Part shown: positions 42,185 to 51,286 of the stretch, one piece after another
Layout: the number at the start of each line of letters is the position of its first letter
Position numbering within the stretch: the first letter of the stretch is position 1
NCBI RefSeq assembly: GCF_000194605.1
Contig: NC_015321.1
Coordinates: 2,108,001 to 2,172,000, forward strand
Direction: 5' to 3'
Source: Fluviicola taffensis DSM 16823
Lineage (GTDB): Bacteria; Bacteroidota; Bacteroidia; Flavobacteriales_D; Crocinitomicaceae
Length of the DNA stretch: 64,000 nt
Notes under the pieces: generated by a model
Database searches by the model: none
Seen by the model: the letters and a program-made list of their open reading frames with translations, nothing else
Told to the model about the DNA's origin: nothing
Translations under genes and position numbers: made by a program

Positions 42185-42786
42185 TATCTTTAATTCAAAA
42201 ATCTAGCTTGGACTCAAAACTACGTTATTTCTTAAGTGAATTTCAGCTCTCGGAAGAAGAGGTGAATTTGGTCTGTGGACTAGCTGCAGGGAAAGAATAT
42301 AAAGCCCATGAAGTTTTTTTTCAGGCAGATCGGGTGTTCGATTATTTCTTATTTATAGAAGAAGGAATGATTCGATCCTATCGAATCGTGGATGGAAATG
42401 ATTTCACCTATTCCTTTTTTCTTCCAGGTGAAATTTGTGTTGATTTTCAAAGTTACCTCCAAGGGATTCAAAGTAATCATTATTTTGAAACTTTGGTTTC
42501 GACTCGTGTATTTCGGATTGAAAAGAAAAAGATAGAAGCTTTGTTTAATGAGTATCCCAGAATTGAACGGATTGCTCGGGAAATGGCTGAAAAAGCCTAT
42601 ATCAAGGCAGTTGAGCGATTGAAAGAATTTCAGACAGAGAGTTTGGAAACCCGTTATTTGCGTTTGATTGAAAATCAGGAAGAATTGTTCAAAGCTGCTC
42701 CTTTGCAGCACATTGCTTCCTATTTGGGAGTAAAACCTCAGAGTTTGAGCCGTATTCGGGCAAAAATCGTCAATAAGTTTTATTAG
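42181..42786 (+). CDS. Crp/Fnr-family transcriptional regulator
   Basis: The 201-aa protein has an N-terminal cyclic nucleotide-binding-like beta-barrel (EVFFQADRVFDYFLFIEEGMIRSYRIVDG) and a C-terminal helix-turn-helix (PLQHIASYLGVKPQSLSRIRAKI). The family's ligand-binding Arg pattern is not evident, as in many Bacteroidota members. The start TTG at 42181 overlaps the acyltransferase stop. It may regulate the export operon that begins 145 bases downstream. Confidence 0.87.
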   Translation: MISLIQKSSLDSKLRYFLSEFQLSEEEVNLVCGLAAGKEYKAHEVFFQADRVFDYFLFIEEGMIRSYRIVDGNDFTYSFFLPGEICVDFQSYLQGIQSNHYFETLVSTRVFRIEKKKIEALFNEYPRIERIAREMAEKAYIKAVERLKEFQTESLETRYLRLIENQEELFKAAPLQHIASYLGVKPQSLSRIRAKIVNKFY

Positions 42787-42931
42787 CTGGATTCTCTAAA
42801 TATCAGAGAGGATTAGGTGATTAATAAGTTTTTTCCGCAACTACAATTTTCAGGTAAAAGTGCATTACTTCACATAGGTGAATTTTTACCCGTTTTGTCT
42901 GATCTACATTTGTTTCATCAATTCATAGAAG

Positions 42932-44323
42932 ATGAAACAGAATATATGGAAAGTGGGACTGATTGTGATGCAGGTATTAATTTTGCCTCAAGCTTTTTCT
43001 CAAACACCTCCCACATTAAAAGAAATACTCGACAGCGCTTTGGTCATTGATCACACAATTCAAAATAGCGAATTAAGCGTTGAATTGTCGAAGATTGATC
43101 AGGAGAGAATCAAAGATGCTTACATGCCGAGATTGGAGATAGATGCGAAAGGTGGTTATTTGTATTCGGCGTTTAATCTAACATCCCCTGCATTCGCACT
43201 CCCCAGTTTGGGATTGGCTTTACCTGAGCACACCAATAATTATCAGCTGAGCTCATTTGTGGTAACAACCAATGCAAAAGCCTCTATTTTGCTTTATGGC
43301 GGTGGCGAAGTTTCCAACATGAAAAAAGCGAACCAAGCAAAGATTAATGCTCAAACGGTTTTACTGGAAAAAGACAAACAGGAAGTTCTGAGTCAGACTT
43401 TAACAGCTTATGATCAGCTGGGAATGCTGAAAGAAGTTAAAAAGGTATTGGATGGTGCTGAAAAACGCCTTCAGGAGAACAAAAATACTGCTGAAAAAGC
43501 TTATTCCTATGGAATTATTACGGCTTATGAGCTAAAAAAAATAGAATTGGCTCAATCCCAACTTCAGTCAAAACAAAGGGAATATGAAGGTAAAAGACGT
43601 TTGGTTCTGCTTCAATTGCACGTTTTGACTCATATTGAAATGAGTCGTCTGGAGCTACTGGATGTGAATCTGGCAACCATCGCGGCGGAAAAACAACAAT
43701 CCGTAACCAACAAACCAGAATTACAAGCTTTGACTTATTCCATCGAAGCATATCAATACAAATTGAAAGCAGCAAAAACCTGGTGGGTTCCTAAAGTAGG
43801 AGCTTCTGCTTCCTTGGGTTATGCAGGTTTGCTGAATGGAAACATTCAAAGTAAAGATCCGATGATGATGACAGGAGAGCCGTTAGATTATCGGTTCAAT
43901 AACCTCAATGTTTTTCCTTTGGTAAATGCGGGAATCGGTTTGAAATGGAATGTGTTTGATGGCCGAGAAGGAATTTCTTCCGTCAAAAAAGCAAAAATCG
44001 ATTTGAAAATTGCTCAAAATAATCAGCAGGATGCTCAGGAGAAACTAGATCTCAATCTGCAAAAAAACGAAATTGAAATGCAAATTTCAGAGGATCAGCT
44101 GGCCGAAAAAGACAAATCCAGAGAAATTGCTAGAAATGCCATGAATCAGGCAAGCGAAGAATTCAAGACAGGATTAATCAAATCCACCCAATTAATAGAA
44201 GCAGAGAATGACTTGCAGCAGGCAGAAATGGAGTATGCCCAGGCCATTTTCAACCAACGCAGAACTTCAGTAACTTACCTGAAAGCAGCAGGAAATTTGA
44301 CACTAGAAAAAATCGGAAAATAA
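42932..44323 (+). CDS. TolC-family outer membrane efflux protein
   Basis: The 463-aa protein has a signal peptide ending near AFSQ and two outer-membrane efflux repeats rich in coiled coil (KKANQAKINAQTVLLEKDKQEV, then a second half with YAQAIFNQRRTSVTYLKAAG near the end). It forms the outer-membrane channel of a tripartite exporter. The following HlyD and ABC-2 permease genes are separated by 7 and 5 bases. Confidence 0.9.
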   Translation: MKQNIWKVGLIVMQVLILPQAFSQTPPTLKEILDSALVIDHTIQNSELSVELSKIDQERIKDAYMPRLEIDAKGGYLYSAFNLTSPAFALPSLGLALPEHTNNYQLSSFVVTTNAKASILLYGGGEVSNMKKANQAKINAQTVLLEKDKQEVLSQTLTAYDQLGMLKEVKKVLDGAEKRLQENKNTAEKAYSYGIITAYELKKIELAQSQLQSKQREYEGKRRLVLLQLHVLTHIEMSRLELLDVNLATIAAEKQQSVTNKPELQALTYSIEAYQYKLKAAKTWWVPKVGASASLGYAGLLNGNIQSKDPMMMTGEPLDYRFNNLNVFPLVNAGIGLKWNVFDGREGISSVKKAKIDLKIAQNNQQDAQEKLDLNLQKNEIEMQISEDQLAEKDKSREIARNAMNQASEEFKTGLIKSTQLIEAENDLQQAEMEYAQAIFNQRRTSVTYLKAAGNLTLEKIGK

Positions 44324-44330
44324 GACGAAT

Positions 44331-45290
44331 ATGAAAACACAAATCAATATAGCAATTGCAGCATCCCTTATCGTTGGATTAACAGGATGTTCTGAAAATA
44401 CAAGCCGACCAGTCGAAGGCAAAATCAAGCGAAAAATCATCTCGTTTACACCAAAAGTAACTGGACGGGTTCTGAAAATTTACGTCGAAGAAGGAGATAT
44501 CGTACAGCCTGGAGATACACTAGCAATGCTTGACGTTCCAGAAGTAGATGCAAAATTGAAACAAGTTTCCGGAGTGGTAAAAGCTGCGACAGCTCAAAAT
44601 ACAATGGCAAACAATGGAGCAACAAGCAATCAGCGTAAACAACTGAAAGCGAAGTATGCCGCTGCAAGCGAACAATTTCAATTTGCGGAGAAGTCGTATA
44701 ATCGTGCAAAAGCAATGTTTGATGATGGCTTGATGGCACCACAAAATTATGATGAGGTATTTGTGAAATATCAAGCATCAAAAGCACAACTGGATGCCGT
44801 TACCGCTGAGTTGAATGAAGTGGAAAAAGGAGTTCGTTTCGAAACCAAAGATGCAACTTTTGGACAAAAAGAACAAGCTTTGGGAGCTTTGGAAGAAGTA
44901 GAGATTGCTTATTCCGAAAAGTACATTATTGCAACAAATACCATGCAGATAGAAACGATTAGTCTGAATGAAGGAGAGTTGGCAACTGCTGGATATGCGT
45001 TGTTTAACGGATATATTCCTGCATCCACTTATTTCCGAATGACCATTCCAGAAAGTGAAATCGGGCAATACAAGATCGGTCAGGAACTTACTTTAATGAT
45101 TCCTTACAACAAGCAATCAGTGAAAGGAAAAATCCGCATCATTAAACAATTGAGTCGTTATGCAGATATTACTGCAGCATACCCTGATTATCAGTTGGAA
45201 GATGCAATTTACGAATTGAAGATTATTCCAAATCAAACAAATCAATTGACTGATTTATTGGTTAATGCAACCGTAATCCTTGAAAAATAA
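44331..45290 (+). CDS. HlyD-type periplasmic adaptor (lipoprotein)
   Basis: The 319-aa membrane fusion protein has a lipobox-like LTGC near residue 20. A biotinyl-lipoyl half (FTPKVTGRVLKIYVEEGDIVQPGDTLAMLD), a coiled-coil hairpin (about residues 80-170) and a beta-barrel domain follow. It would link the ABC permease to the TolC-type channel. Confidence 0.9.
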   Translation: MKTQINIAIAASLIVGLTGCSENTSRPVEGKIKRKIISFTPKVTGRVLKIYVEEGDIVQPGDTLAMLDVPEVDAKLKQVSGVVKAATAQNTMANNGATSNQRKQLKAKYAAASEQFQFAEKSYNRAKAMFDDGLMAPQNYDEVFVKYQASKAQLDAVTAELNEVEKGVRFETKDATFGQKEQALGALEEVEIAYSEKYIIATNTMQIETISLNEGELATAGYALFNGYIPASTYFRMTIPESEIGQYKIGQELTLMIPYNKQSVKGKIRIIKQLSRYADITAAYPDYQLEDAIYELKIIPNQTNQLTDLLVNATVILEK

Positions 45291-45295
45291 GCGAT

Positions 45296-46480
45296 ATGAA
45301 AGTAATTCAAAATTGGTTTGGTTTATTGAAACGCGAATTTGGACGGTTTTTAAGAAATAAAACATTGTTATCCGTCTTTTTCTTAGCTCCAATTATTTAT
45401 GCTGTTTTGCTGGCATTTGTTTATCAGGAAGGAAAGGTCACGGAAATTCCAATTATTGTGGTTGATAAAGATGCCACTCCTTTAAGCGCCCAAGTAATCG
45501 AAATGCTTCAGGATAATGAAGGTATTCAGGTTGAAAAACAAGTATTTGAGCTCAAAGACATTAAGAAAGAAATGATTCGAAACTCTGCTGCTGCAGTGAT
45601 TGTTATTCCAGATCGTTTTGAAGCAGATATTTTACAGACACGATATCCTGAAATTCAGATTTTTTGTAATACGTCTAATATTTTGACAGCCAATTTTGCT
45701 AGTAAATCCATTCAGCAGTCGTTAGGAACTTTTGCAGTGGGGACAGAAGTCAAAGCTTTGCAGAAAAGAGGAATGTCGTATTCACAGGCGATGACGAAAT
45801 ACGAACCTTTCAAACAGAATTACCAGAAAGTGTTCAATAAAACAGGCAATTATTTCACTTTTATGTGGCCAGCAATGTTGGCAGTGGTATTGCAGCAGGT
45901 TATTTTGCTGGCAATGGCAGTGAGTTTTTCAACGGAATTTGAAGAGAAAACGTTCAACTCTGAATTGATGGACGGAAGACGATTTGCAATTGGTGCAATC
46001 CTGATTAAGAATATTCCGATTTGGTTCTTTTCAGTAATAATTATCGGATTTTTCTACCTGTTTCATTTGCTTTTCAACGCACCAGTTCCTAGTCAGGTTT
46101 CAAGCTTTGTTGTTATCACAGGTTTTTTCGTAGTTGCTGTTTCATTGTTGGGAACCGTGGTGAGTATGTTGATTCCAAATGCATTGAAAGCAACTCAGAT
46201 TCTAATGATTATTGCATCTCCTAGTTTTATTATAGGCGGTTATACCTGGCCGCTCGAAGCAATGCCCCAGGGAATTCAATTTTTTGCCTCCATTATTCCG
46301 CTAACACCCTTTTTAAATTCATTCAAAATTCTATTGATTGAAGGAGGTGAATTAGCAGATTGTGTGAAAGATCTTTCAACAATGGGAATTCAAATACTGG
46401 TGTATGGAATTTTAAGCCTCCTTCTAATCAAATGGAGAATGTATAAATCCAAATCTCTAGTTGCGAAAGAAGAAAAGTAG
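45296..46480 (+). CDS. ABC-2 type transporter permease
   Basis: The 394-aa protein has one N-terminal helix (about residues 20-40), a large periplasmic domain (residues 45-185) and five C-terminal helices, the architecture of YhhJ/YbhR-type ABC-2 permeases (TYMWP-like GGYTWPLEAMPQGIQFF motif). No ATPase gene and no second permease are present in the operon. The substrate is unknown. Confidence 0.9.
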   Translation: MKVIQNWFGLLKREFGRFLRNKTLLSVFFLAPIIYAVLLAFVYQEGKVTEIPIIVVDKDATPLSAQVIEMLQDNEGIQVEKQVFELKDIKKEMIRNSAAAVIVIPDRFEADILQTRYPEIQIFCNTSNILTANFASKSIQQSLGTFAVGTEVKALQKRGMSYSQAMTKYEPFKQNYQKVFNKTGNYFTFMWPAMLAVVLQQVILLAMAVSFSTEFEEKTFNSELMDGRRFAIGAILIKNIPIWFFSVIIIGFFYLFHLLFNAPVPSQVSSFVVITGFFVVAVSLLGTVVSMLIPNALKATQILMIIASPSFIIGGYTWPLEAMPQGIQFFASIIPLTPFLNSFKILLIEGGELADCVKDLSTMGIQILVYGILSLLLIKWRMYKSKSLVAKEEK

Positions 46481-46492
46481 CAAAAAATGGGG

Positions 46493-47446
46493 TTAGTCTT
46501 TGTGGTAAAGAAAGTAAAACCCTTCTACGTTATCCAAATACGCCCCATCAAATCCTGCATCCAACAATTTCTGAGTGTACGAATCCGATTTTCCATAAAT
46601 GATTTCTTGCCAGTCTTTCTTCCAAAATTTCACCCAAATTTCATCTTTGTAGCCGTCGTATTTTTTCTTCAGCCATAGCGGATGATGCAGCCCCCAAGTT
46701 TTCTTCCAGTAATAGCGGTATTTTTCTGCTGAACCAATATTCATGTATGAAATCACTAATCGCTGTCCACCATTTAATTTGGTTTTCAGGCTTGCTACCT
46801 CTGTTGAAGTCAATAATTCATCCCCAAAAAAAGCGTCAATAATCACCACATCAAAGTTCGTTTGCTGAATAGCTGAGAGAAAACTCGCTTTGTCGGAATA
46901 ATTGTCTGTACTAATCAAATAGAGGTAATTCTGAGCCTGAGTAAGCGTTTGAATGTTATTTGCATTTTCGTGATAGACGGTTGAAGGAATATACTTGTAA
47001 TCGTAATTGGAACTAGCTCTTGGAAAAGCGATGAATTGTTTGTCATCTGCAGACTGAAAAGCATTGGAAGTATTGGAGTCATCGCTCAAATAATCCGCTA
47101 CCATGATTTTTAATTCTGGACTTACTTGTCGAAGTATATTCAGACGGTAATCATCGGGGGAATAAGATGATCCGTTGTAGAATAATTCCTCCACTCCATA
47201 GCCATCAATTGCTTGGACCAATCTAGGGTTTACAGAATTTTCGGGATCAATATCATCAAACAGAATTTCCTCTCCGTTTTGAGGAATCAGAATAAAATCT
47301 GGATCTTGAGCACGTGCATAATCACTGATTGCAATAATGAAATCCTGCATGTTAACACCTGCTTTTCGCGTTTTCTTCTCTTTGCAGGAGAAAAGGAATA
47401 GTATTGCAATCAGGAAAAAAGTTAGTTTCGATATCATTTCACGCAT
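46493..47446 (-). CDS. GH114/TM1410-like lipoprotein (possible endo-alpha-1,4-polygalactosaminidase family)
   Basis: The 317-aa product has a lipoprotein signal (LFLFSC). The TIM-barrel-like sequence ISYMNIGSAEKYRYYWKKTW and the C-terminal LLDAGFDGAYLDNVEGFYF match the GH114/TM1410 superfamily, known from polygalactosaminidases and from glycan-processing Pel-type proteins. The start shares one base with the upstream gene's stop, so it is coupled. The substrate is not determined. Confidence 0.78.
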   Translation of the reverse strand: MREMISKLTFFLIAILFLFSCKEKKTRKAGVNMQDFIIAISDYARAQDPDFILIPQNGEEILFDDIDPENSVNPRLVQAIDGYGVEELFYNGSSYSPDDYRLNILRQVSPELKIMVADYLSDDSNTSNAFQSADDKQFIAFPRASSNYDYKYIPSTVYHENANNIQTLTQAQNYLYLISTDNYSDKASFLSAIQQTNFDVVIIDAFFGDELLTSTEVASLKTKLNGGQRLVISYMNIGSAEKYRYYWKKTWGLHHPLWLKKKYDGYKDEIWVKFWKKDWQEIIYGKSDSYTQKLLDAGFDGAYLDNVEGFYFLYHKD

Positions 47447-48276
47447 TATTTTCGGTATTCATAGATAAACTCAAATTCCTGAATAGACTGATCTCTTTTG
47501 TTTTGCAGAAGAACTTTGCTGAGTAATCCATTTTCCAAATAGTAAAATTCATCCGTTTCATACTGCTCACATTTTTCATCAAACCAATTTTCAGTCTTGG
47601 AGATTAAAGTTCCATTTTTGTCATAATGATAGCTTGTTTTTACGGGATGTTCATAAATGCCAGGCTTGAATGCCAGTTCAATTCGTTCGGAAGTTTCAAC
47701 CCTTCCCTTGGAATCAAAATTGATTTCTTCATAGTATGTTGTTTTTCCCCAACTGCGATATGGAACTTTTGCATGAACTTTTGTAATCCAAATAGTGTCC
47801 TGGTTGAAGTGCGAAGTATCCACTGTTTTTGCAGAGGTGAAGGAATCGAGTGTATATTCACCTTCTGAATATGAATGAAAGTTCATATGTGAGGTGATTT
47901 TTGAAATCGTGTCGTCACTGCGAAGAAATACATTCTTAATAGGATTTTCTGAGTTTGGAATGTAATTTATCTGAGCTGCCATTTTTCCATTTTCATCGTA
48001 ATACCGATAAATAATCTCTTCTACTTCTTCATAAATACCTAAAAGCTGATTGTATTGAAAATCGTATTTTTTTGAAATGATTGTTTGTCCTTTTTCATTA
48101 AAAACAACATAAGAGCTATCGGTATTTGATGCAGTTGTATCCGTTTTGATTACTTGAATGACTTTGCGTACGTGATTCTTCACCAACGCTTTTTTGTCTA
48201 AATAGTGAAATACAACTTGGGAGTGACAAATTGAAATAAACCCAAAATACATCAGAAAAAACAACCCTTTTTGCAT
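47446..48276 (-). CDS. Secreted protein with tyrosine-rich repeat strands, unknown function
   Basis: The 276-aa product has a signal peptide ending near ICHSQ. The body has repeats with DENGKMAAQIN, FDSKGRVETSE and YDKNGTLISKTEN, resembling YD/RHS-like or MORN-type strand repeats. No enzymatic motif is seen. It is probably co-transcribed with the GH114-like gene (one-base overlap). Confidence 0.7.
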   Translation of the reverse strand: MQKGLFFLMYFGFISICHSQVVFHYLDKKALVKNHVRKVIQVIKTDTTASNTDSSYVVFNEKGQTIISKKYDFQYNQLLGIYEEVEEIIYRYYDENGKMAAQINYIPNSENPIKNVFLRSDDTISKITSHMNFHSYSEGEYTLDSFTSAKTVDTSHFNQDTIWITKVHAKVPYRSWGKTTYYEEINFDSKGRVETSERIELAFKPGIYEHPVKTSYHYDKNGTLISKTENWFDEKCEQYETDEFYYLENGLLSKVLLQNKRDQSIQEFEFIYEYRK

Positions 48277-48299
48277 AAAGAATGAATTTGAGTCCTATT

Positions 48300-49442
48300 T
48301 TAAATAGTGTTGCCTTGGTTTGGCGTACCGACATCAGCTATAACGTTCCAAGTGGCTTCTGCAGTATGGTCCCATGAAAATAATTCGGCGCGTTCTAGAC
48401 TTTTTACTTTCAATTCTTGGTATTTCTGTTCGTCAACAACCAACTCTGTCATTGCTTTTGAAACCTCTTCTGTGTCGAATGGATTTACATAAATGGCCGC
48501 TTCACCTGCCACTTCAGGCAAACAAGTCAGATTTCCAGAGATAATTGGAATACCACAGCGCATAGCTTCAACTAATGGAATTCCAAATCCTTCAAAGTAT
48601 GGAATGTACGTGAGGGCAAAGGCTGCACCCATGAATTTGTTCAATTCTTCCAAAGAAACATGTCCTGTAAAACGAATCCGTTTTTTCAAATTTCCAGAAA
48701 CTTCAGGAATAGAAGACGCATTATTGCCCCACAAACTTTCGCCAACAATTAATAAATCAATGTCGTTATTTACTTCAGCAAATTTTCCAAAAGCTTCTAT
48801 TAATCGTCCCACATTTTTGCGAGGATGAATTGCTCCTACAAAAATAAAGTATGGCCGACCTTCTGTTTTTTGTGTTCGTACAGCTTGAATTTCGTCGTCA
48901 CTTAATGGAACAAAAGATTCCGAAGCTCCGTTCCAAGCAACCGTTATTTTAGAAGGTGAAATGTTGTAAGATTGAATGATATCCTGTTTCGAATACTCAG
49001 AAACAGTGAGGACATGCGCTGCCTTTTTCGCAAATTTCGGAAAGTATTTGCGTAAATACCTCAAAGGGCTTGCTGGAATATCTTCTGGGTGATGTTCGAA
49101 ATTCAAATCGTGGATTACACCAATTTGTGGAACATCGGATTTTAAAGACAAGTATCCATCAGGCGAATAAAAGACATCTATTTCGTATTTCTTGAGTGCT
49201 CGTTTGATGGAATGTTCAAACCACCATACAAAAAGAATTGGATGACGAGCAGGCGGAAACAAAACAACGGGTGTCACATTTTTCGCAAAAACAAATTTCT
49301 CATCAAACTTTCGATCGAAGAAGAACACAAATTCGTGTTCTGGATGTGCTTCCACCATACGTTTCACCACTTCAAAAGTGTACCATCCGAAACCTTCCAT
49401 TTTGGAAGACAACAAGAATCGAGTATTTATTCCAATGCGCAT
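48300..49442 (-). CDS. Glycosyltransferase family 4
   Basis: The 380-aa GT-B glycosyltransferase shows the family 4 pattern: N-terminal GINTRFLLSSKMEGFGWYTFEVVKRM, central YFIFVGAIHPRKNVGRLIEAF and the nucleotide-sugar site EGFGIPLVEAMRCGIPII with the conserved E-x7-E. It likely adds a sugar to a surface polysaccharide or glycoprotein glycan. The donor and acceptor are unknown. Confidence 0.93.
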   Translation of the reverse strand: MRIGINTRFLLSSKMEGFGWYTFEVVKRMVEAHPEHEFVFFFDRKFDEKFVFAKNVTPVVLFPPARHPILFVWWFEHSIKRALKKYEIDVFYSPDGYLSLKSDVPQIGVIHDLNFEHHPEDIPASPLRYLRKYFPKFAKKAAHVLTVSEYSKQDIIQSYNISPSKITVAWNGASESFVPLSDDEIQAVRTQKTEGRPYFIFVGAIHPRKNVGRLIEAFGKFAEVNNDIDLLIVGESLWGNNASSIPEVSGNLKKRIRFTGHVSLEELNKFMGAAFALTYIPYFEGFGIPLVEAMRCGIPIISGNLTCLPEVAGEAAIYVNPFDTEEVSKAMTELVVDEQKYQELKVKSLERAELFSWDHTAEATWNVIADVGTPNQGNTI

Positions 49443-49530
49443 TGGAATCGAAGGTACAAACTACTTTGCGTTCTTTGCATCTCTGCGGTAAAAAAATAAA
49501 TAGGAAGCATTTCTTTTGCTTGAAGTAAAC

Positions 49531-50363
49531 TCATTTATGTTTCCTCCGCTTTGCCTCAAAATTTTCGTAATCCTTGTAAGTTTTCACAGACTTAGGATTC
49601 AAACCTTCCACAATTTCACCGTGAAAGAATACGTGTTTTTTATCTTTACCTAAGCCAAACTCAATAACCTGAAAGGTTTCAAGATCGGCTTTCACCAATT
49701 TAATGAATGTTCCATCTGTTGTTCCATACTCCCAATAGATGCAATTTTTGTCTTTCTTATAGTCAGAATTCGCATTCAATTCTTGGTAAGTTGATACGTC
49801 AATATCTGGCACTTGCCGGTAGAATCTGGGCCCATAATTTTCTGGTGGATTGATTAATTGTTCTGTTTGGATGTACAATTTCCCGTCATCTCCGCGAAAA
49901 AATTGATGGTCAAGAGCTGTATAAGTCCGCAGATCATTGTAAACAACACGAAATTCACCGCCGTCAGCCATGGATTCAAAATAGTATTTGTTAGAATAAT
50001 CTTTGTAATAGCCATCACCTAATTCTTGAAATGTTGCTAGATCGATGGTTTGTTTCAAATCATAAATTGAATCGGATGCAAATTCTCCTTCATCGCAATT
50101 ACTTCTGAATCGTTTAATGAAAATGGGTCTTTTTACTTTCCCAGTTTCATCAGATTTGTCAAAACATAAATAGTAAAGATTCTTTTCTTTGTCCTGGTAT
50201 AGATCATTTCCAACTGATTTGAATGAAACCGTTTCTCTTATTGTGCATCCCCACCATAATTAACAAGATATTCTCCAGAGGGATACGTTTTCATACTTTC
50301 CTGAGCTGAAATTGAAGTGTAGTTAAGAACACCTAAAACAAATAAAAAAGGAATCAATTTCAT
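49531..50363 (-). pseudogene. DKNYY-repeat secreted protein with a one-base frameshift
   Basis: ATG 50363 opens a signal peptide (MKLIPFLFVLGVLNYTSISA) and reads EYLVNYGG, then hits TAA. Inserting one base in the C-run at 50249-50252 (GGGG on the coding strand) restores an open frame to the stop at 49531, giving exactly 277 aa. Both halves carry DKNYY-type repeats (LYQDKEKNLYYLCFDK, YKKDKNCIYWEY, LGKDKKHVFFHG). An intact downstream frame begins only at a non-standard TTG (50058) without a signal peptide. It is either a pseudogene, a phase-variable tract or a sequencing error. Confidence 0.8.
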
Positions 50364-50524
50364 GTTATGAAGATTCGTGTGGATGATACTAAGTTATAAA
50401 AAGGGAAGTATTTGACAAGAGAGTTTTTTGTTTTAAAGTTGGTTCTGAACTTCTTTTCCAAGAATGAACGACACATTTATCCAAAATATCTAAAATAATA
50501 AGACGCCTTCTTTCCAACTTTTCA

Positions 50525-50532
50525 TAACTTCG
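50525..50532 (+). promoter_or_regulatory. Possible -7 box (TAACTTCG) before the FkbM gene
   Basis: A 7/8 match to TAnnTTTG, about 15 bases before the start of the FkbM-type gene. No convincing -33 element was found. Confidence 0.3.
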
Positions 50533-50542
50533 CGACATCTTA

Positions 50543-51277
50543 GTGAAAATGAAGAATAGCGTTAAATATATTTTACAGAAATTGTTAGGTTTACATACCT
50601 ATCTGTATGTCTTTGCGCTTTACAAAATTAGAACCCTACGCTCCGACAAAAAAGAGAATGATTTCTTTACTTTTTTATCCTTATTGAAAGATGGTAAAGG
50701 AGATGTTTTAGATATTGGAGCGAATTTGGGAGTTATGACTGTTCATTTGGCCAATACCCTTCCAAATACAACTATTCATGCTTTTGAACCAATGCCTGCA
50801 AATGTAAGTGTTCTCAAAAAGATCATTGCAAAATTTAAGTTGTCGAAAGCTAAAATTCACGAGATTGCCCTTGGAGATGAGTCTGGAACTGCAAAAATGG
50901 TTTTGCCTGTAAATGGAAGTACAATCATGCAGGGTTTAAGTCATGTGAAGCACGAAACAATCACGGAGTGGAATGAAGGCCAGGAAGTAGATGTGAAGTT
51001 GGACAAGTTGGATAATATTTTAAATGGTCAACCAGTTCAAGCTATTAAAATTGATATTGAGAATTTCGAATATTTTGCGCTTAAAGGTGCTAATAGAATT
51101 ATTACATCAAACAAACCAATCATTTATGCAGAACTTTGGGACAATGAAAACAGGTCCAAATGTTTTGATTATTTGAAATCGTTCAATTATTCGGTTTATG
51201 TTGGCGAGAATAAATCGATTGTTTTGTTTGATTCATCTAAACATCACACACAAAACTTTATTTTCATCGCAGAATAA
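50543..51277 (+). CDS. FkbM-family SAM-dependent methyltransferase
   Basis: The 244-aa protein has the SAM-binding motif VLDIGANLGVMTVHLA, then FEPMPANVSVLK and KIDIENFEYFALKGA, which define FkbM-type methyltransferases. These often methylate sugars in surface glycans. The start may be GTG 50543 or ATG 50549. It begins a glycan cluster with a flippase and galE (gaps of 9 and 0 bases). Confidence 0.92.
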   Translation: MKMKNSVKYILQKLLGLHTYLYVFALYKIRTLRSDKKENDFFTFLSLLKDGKGDVLDIGANLGVMTVHLANTLPNTTIHAFEPMPANVSVLKKIIAKFKLSKAKIHEIALGDESGTAKMVLPVNGSTIMQGLSHVKHETITEWNEGQEVDVKLDKLDNILNGQPVQAIKIDIENFEYFALKGANRIITSNKPIIYAELWDNENRSKCFDYLKSFNYSVYVGENKSIVLFDSSKHHTQNFIFIAE

Positions 51278-51286
51278 CATCGGCTA

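Noticed and set aside
42817-43050. Short plus-strand ORF overlapping the TolC gene start
   Set aside because: It lies mostly out of frame over the TolC signal peptide and has no recognisable features.
49531-50058. DKNYY gene as an intact 175-aa gene from TTG 50058
   Set aside because: The open frame continues upstream of the TTG to the C-tract without a stop, and a signal peptide exists in the other frame, so a frameshifted longer gene fits better.
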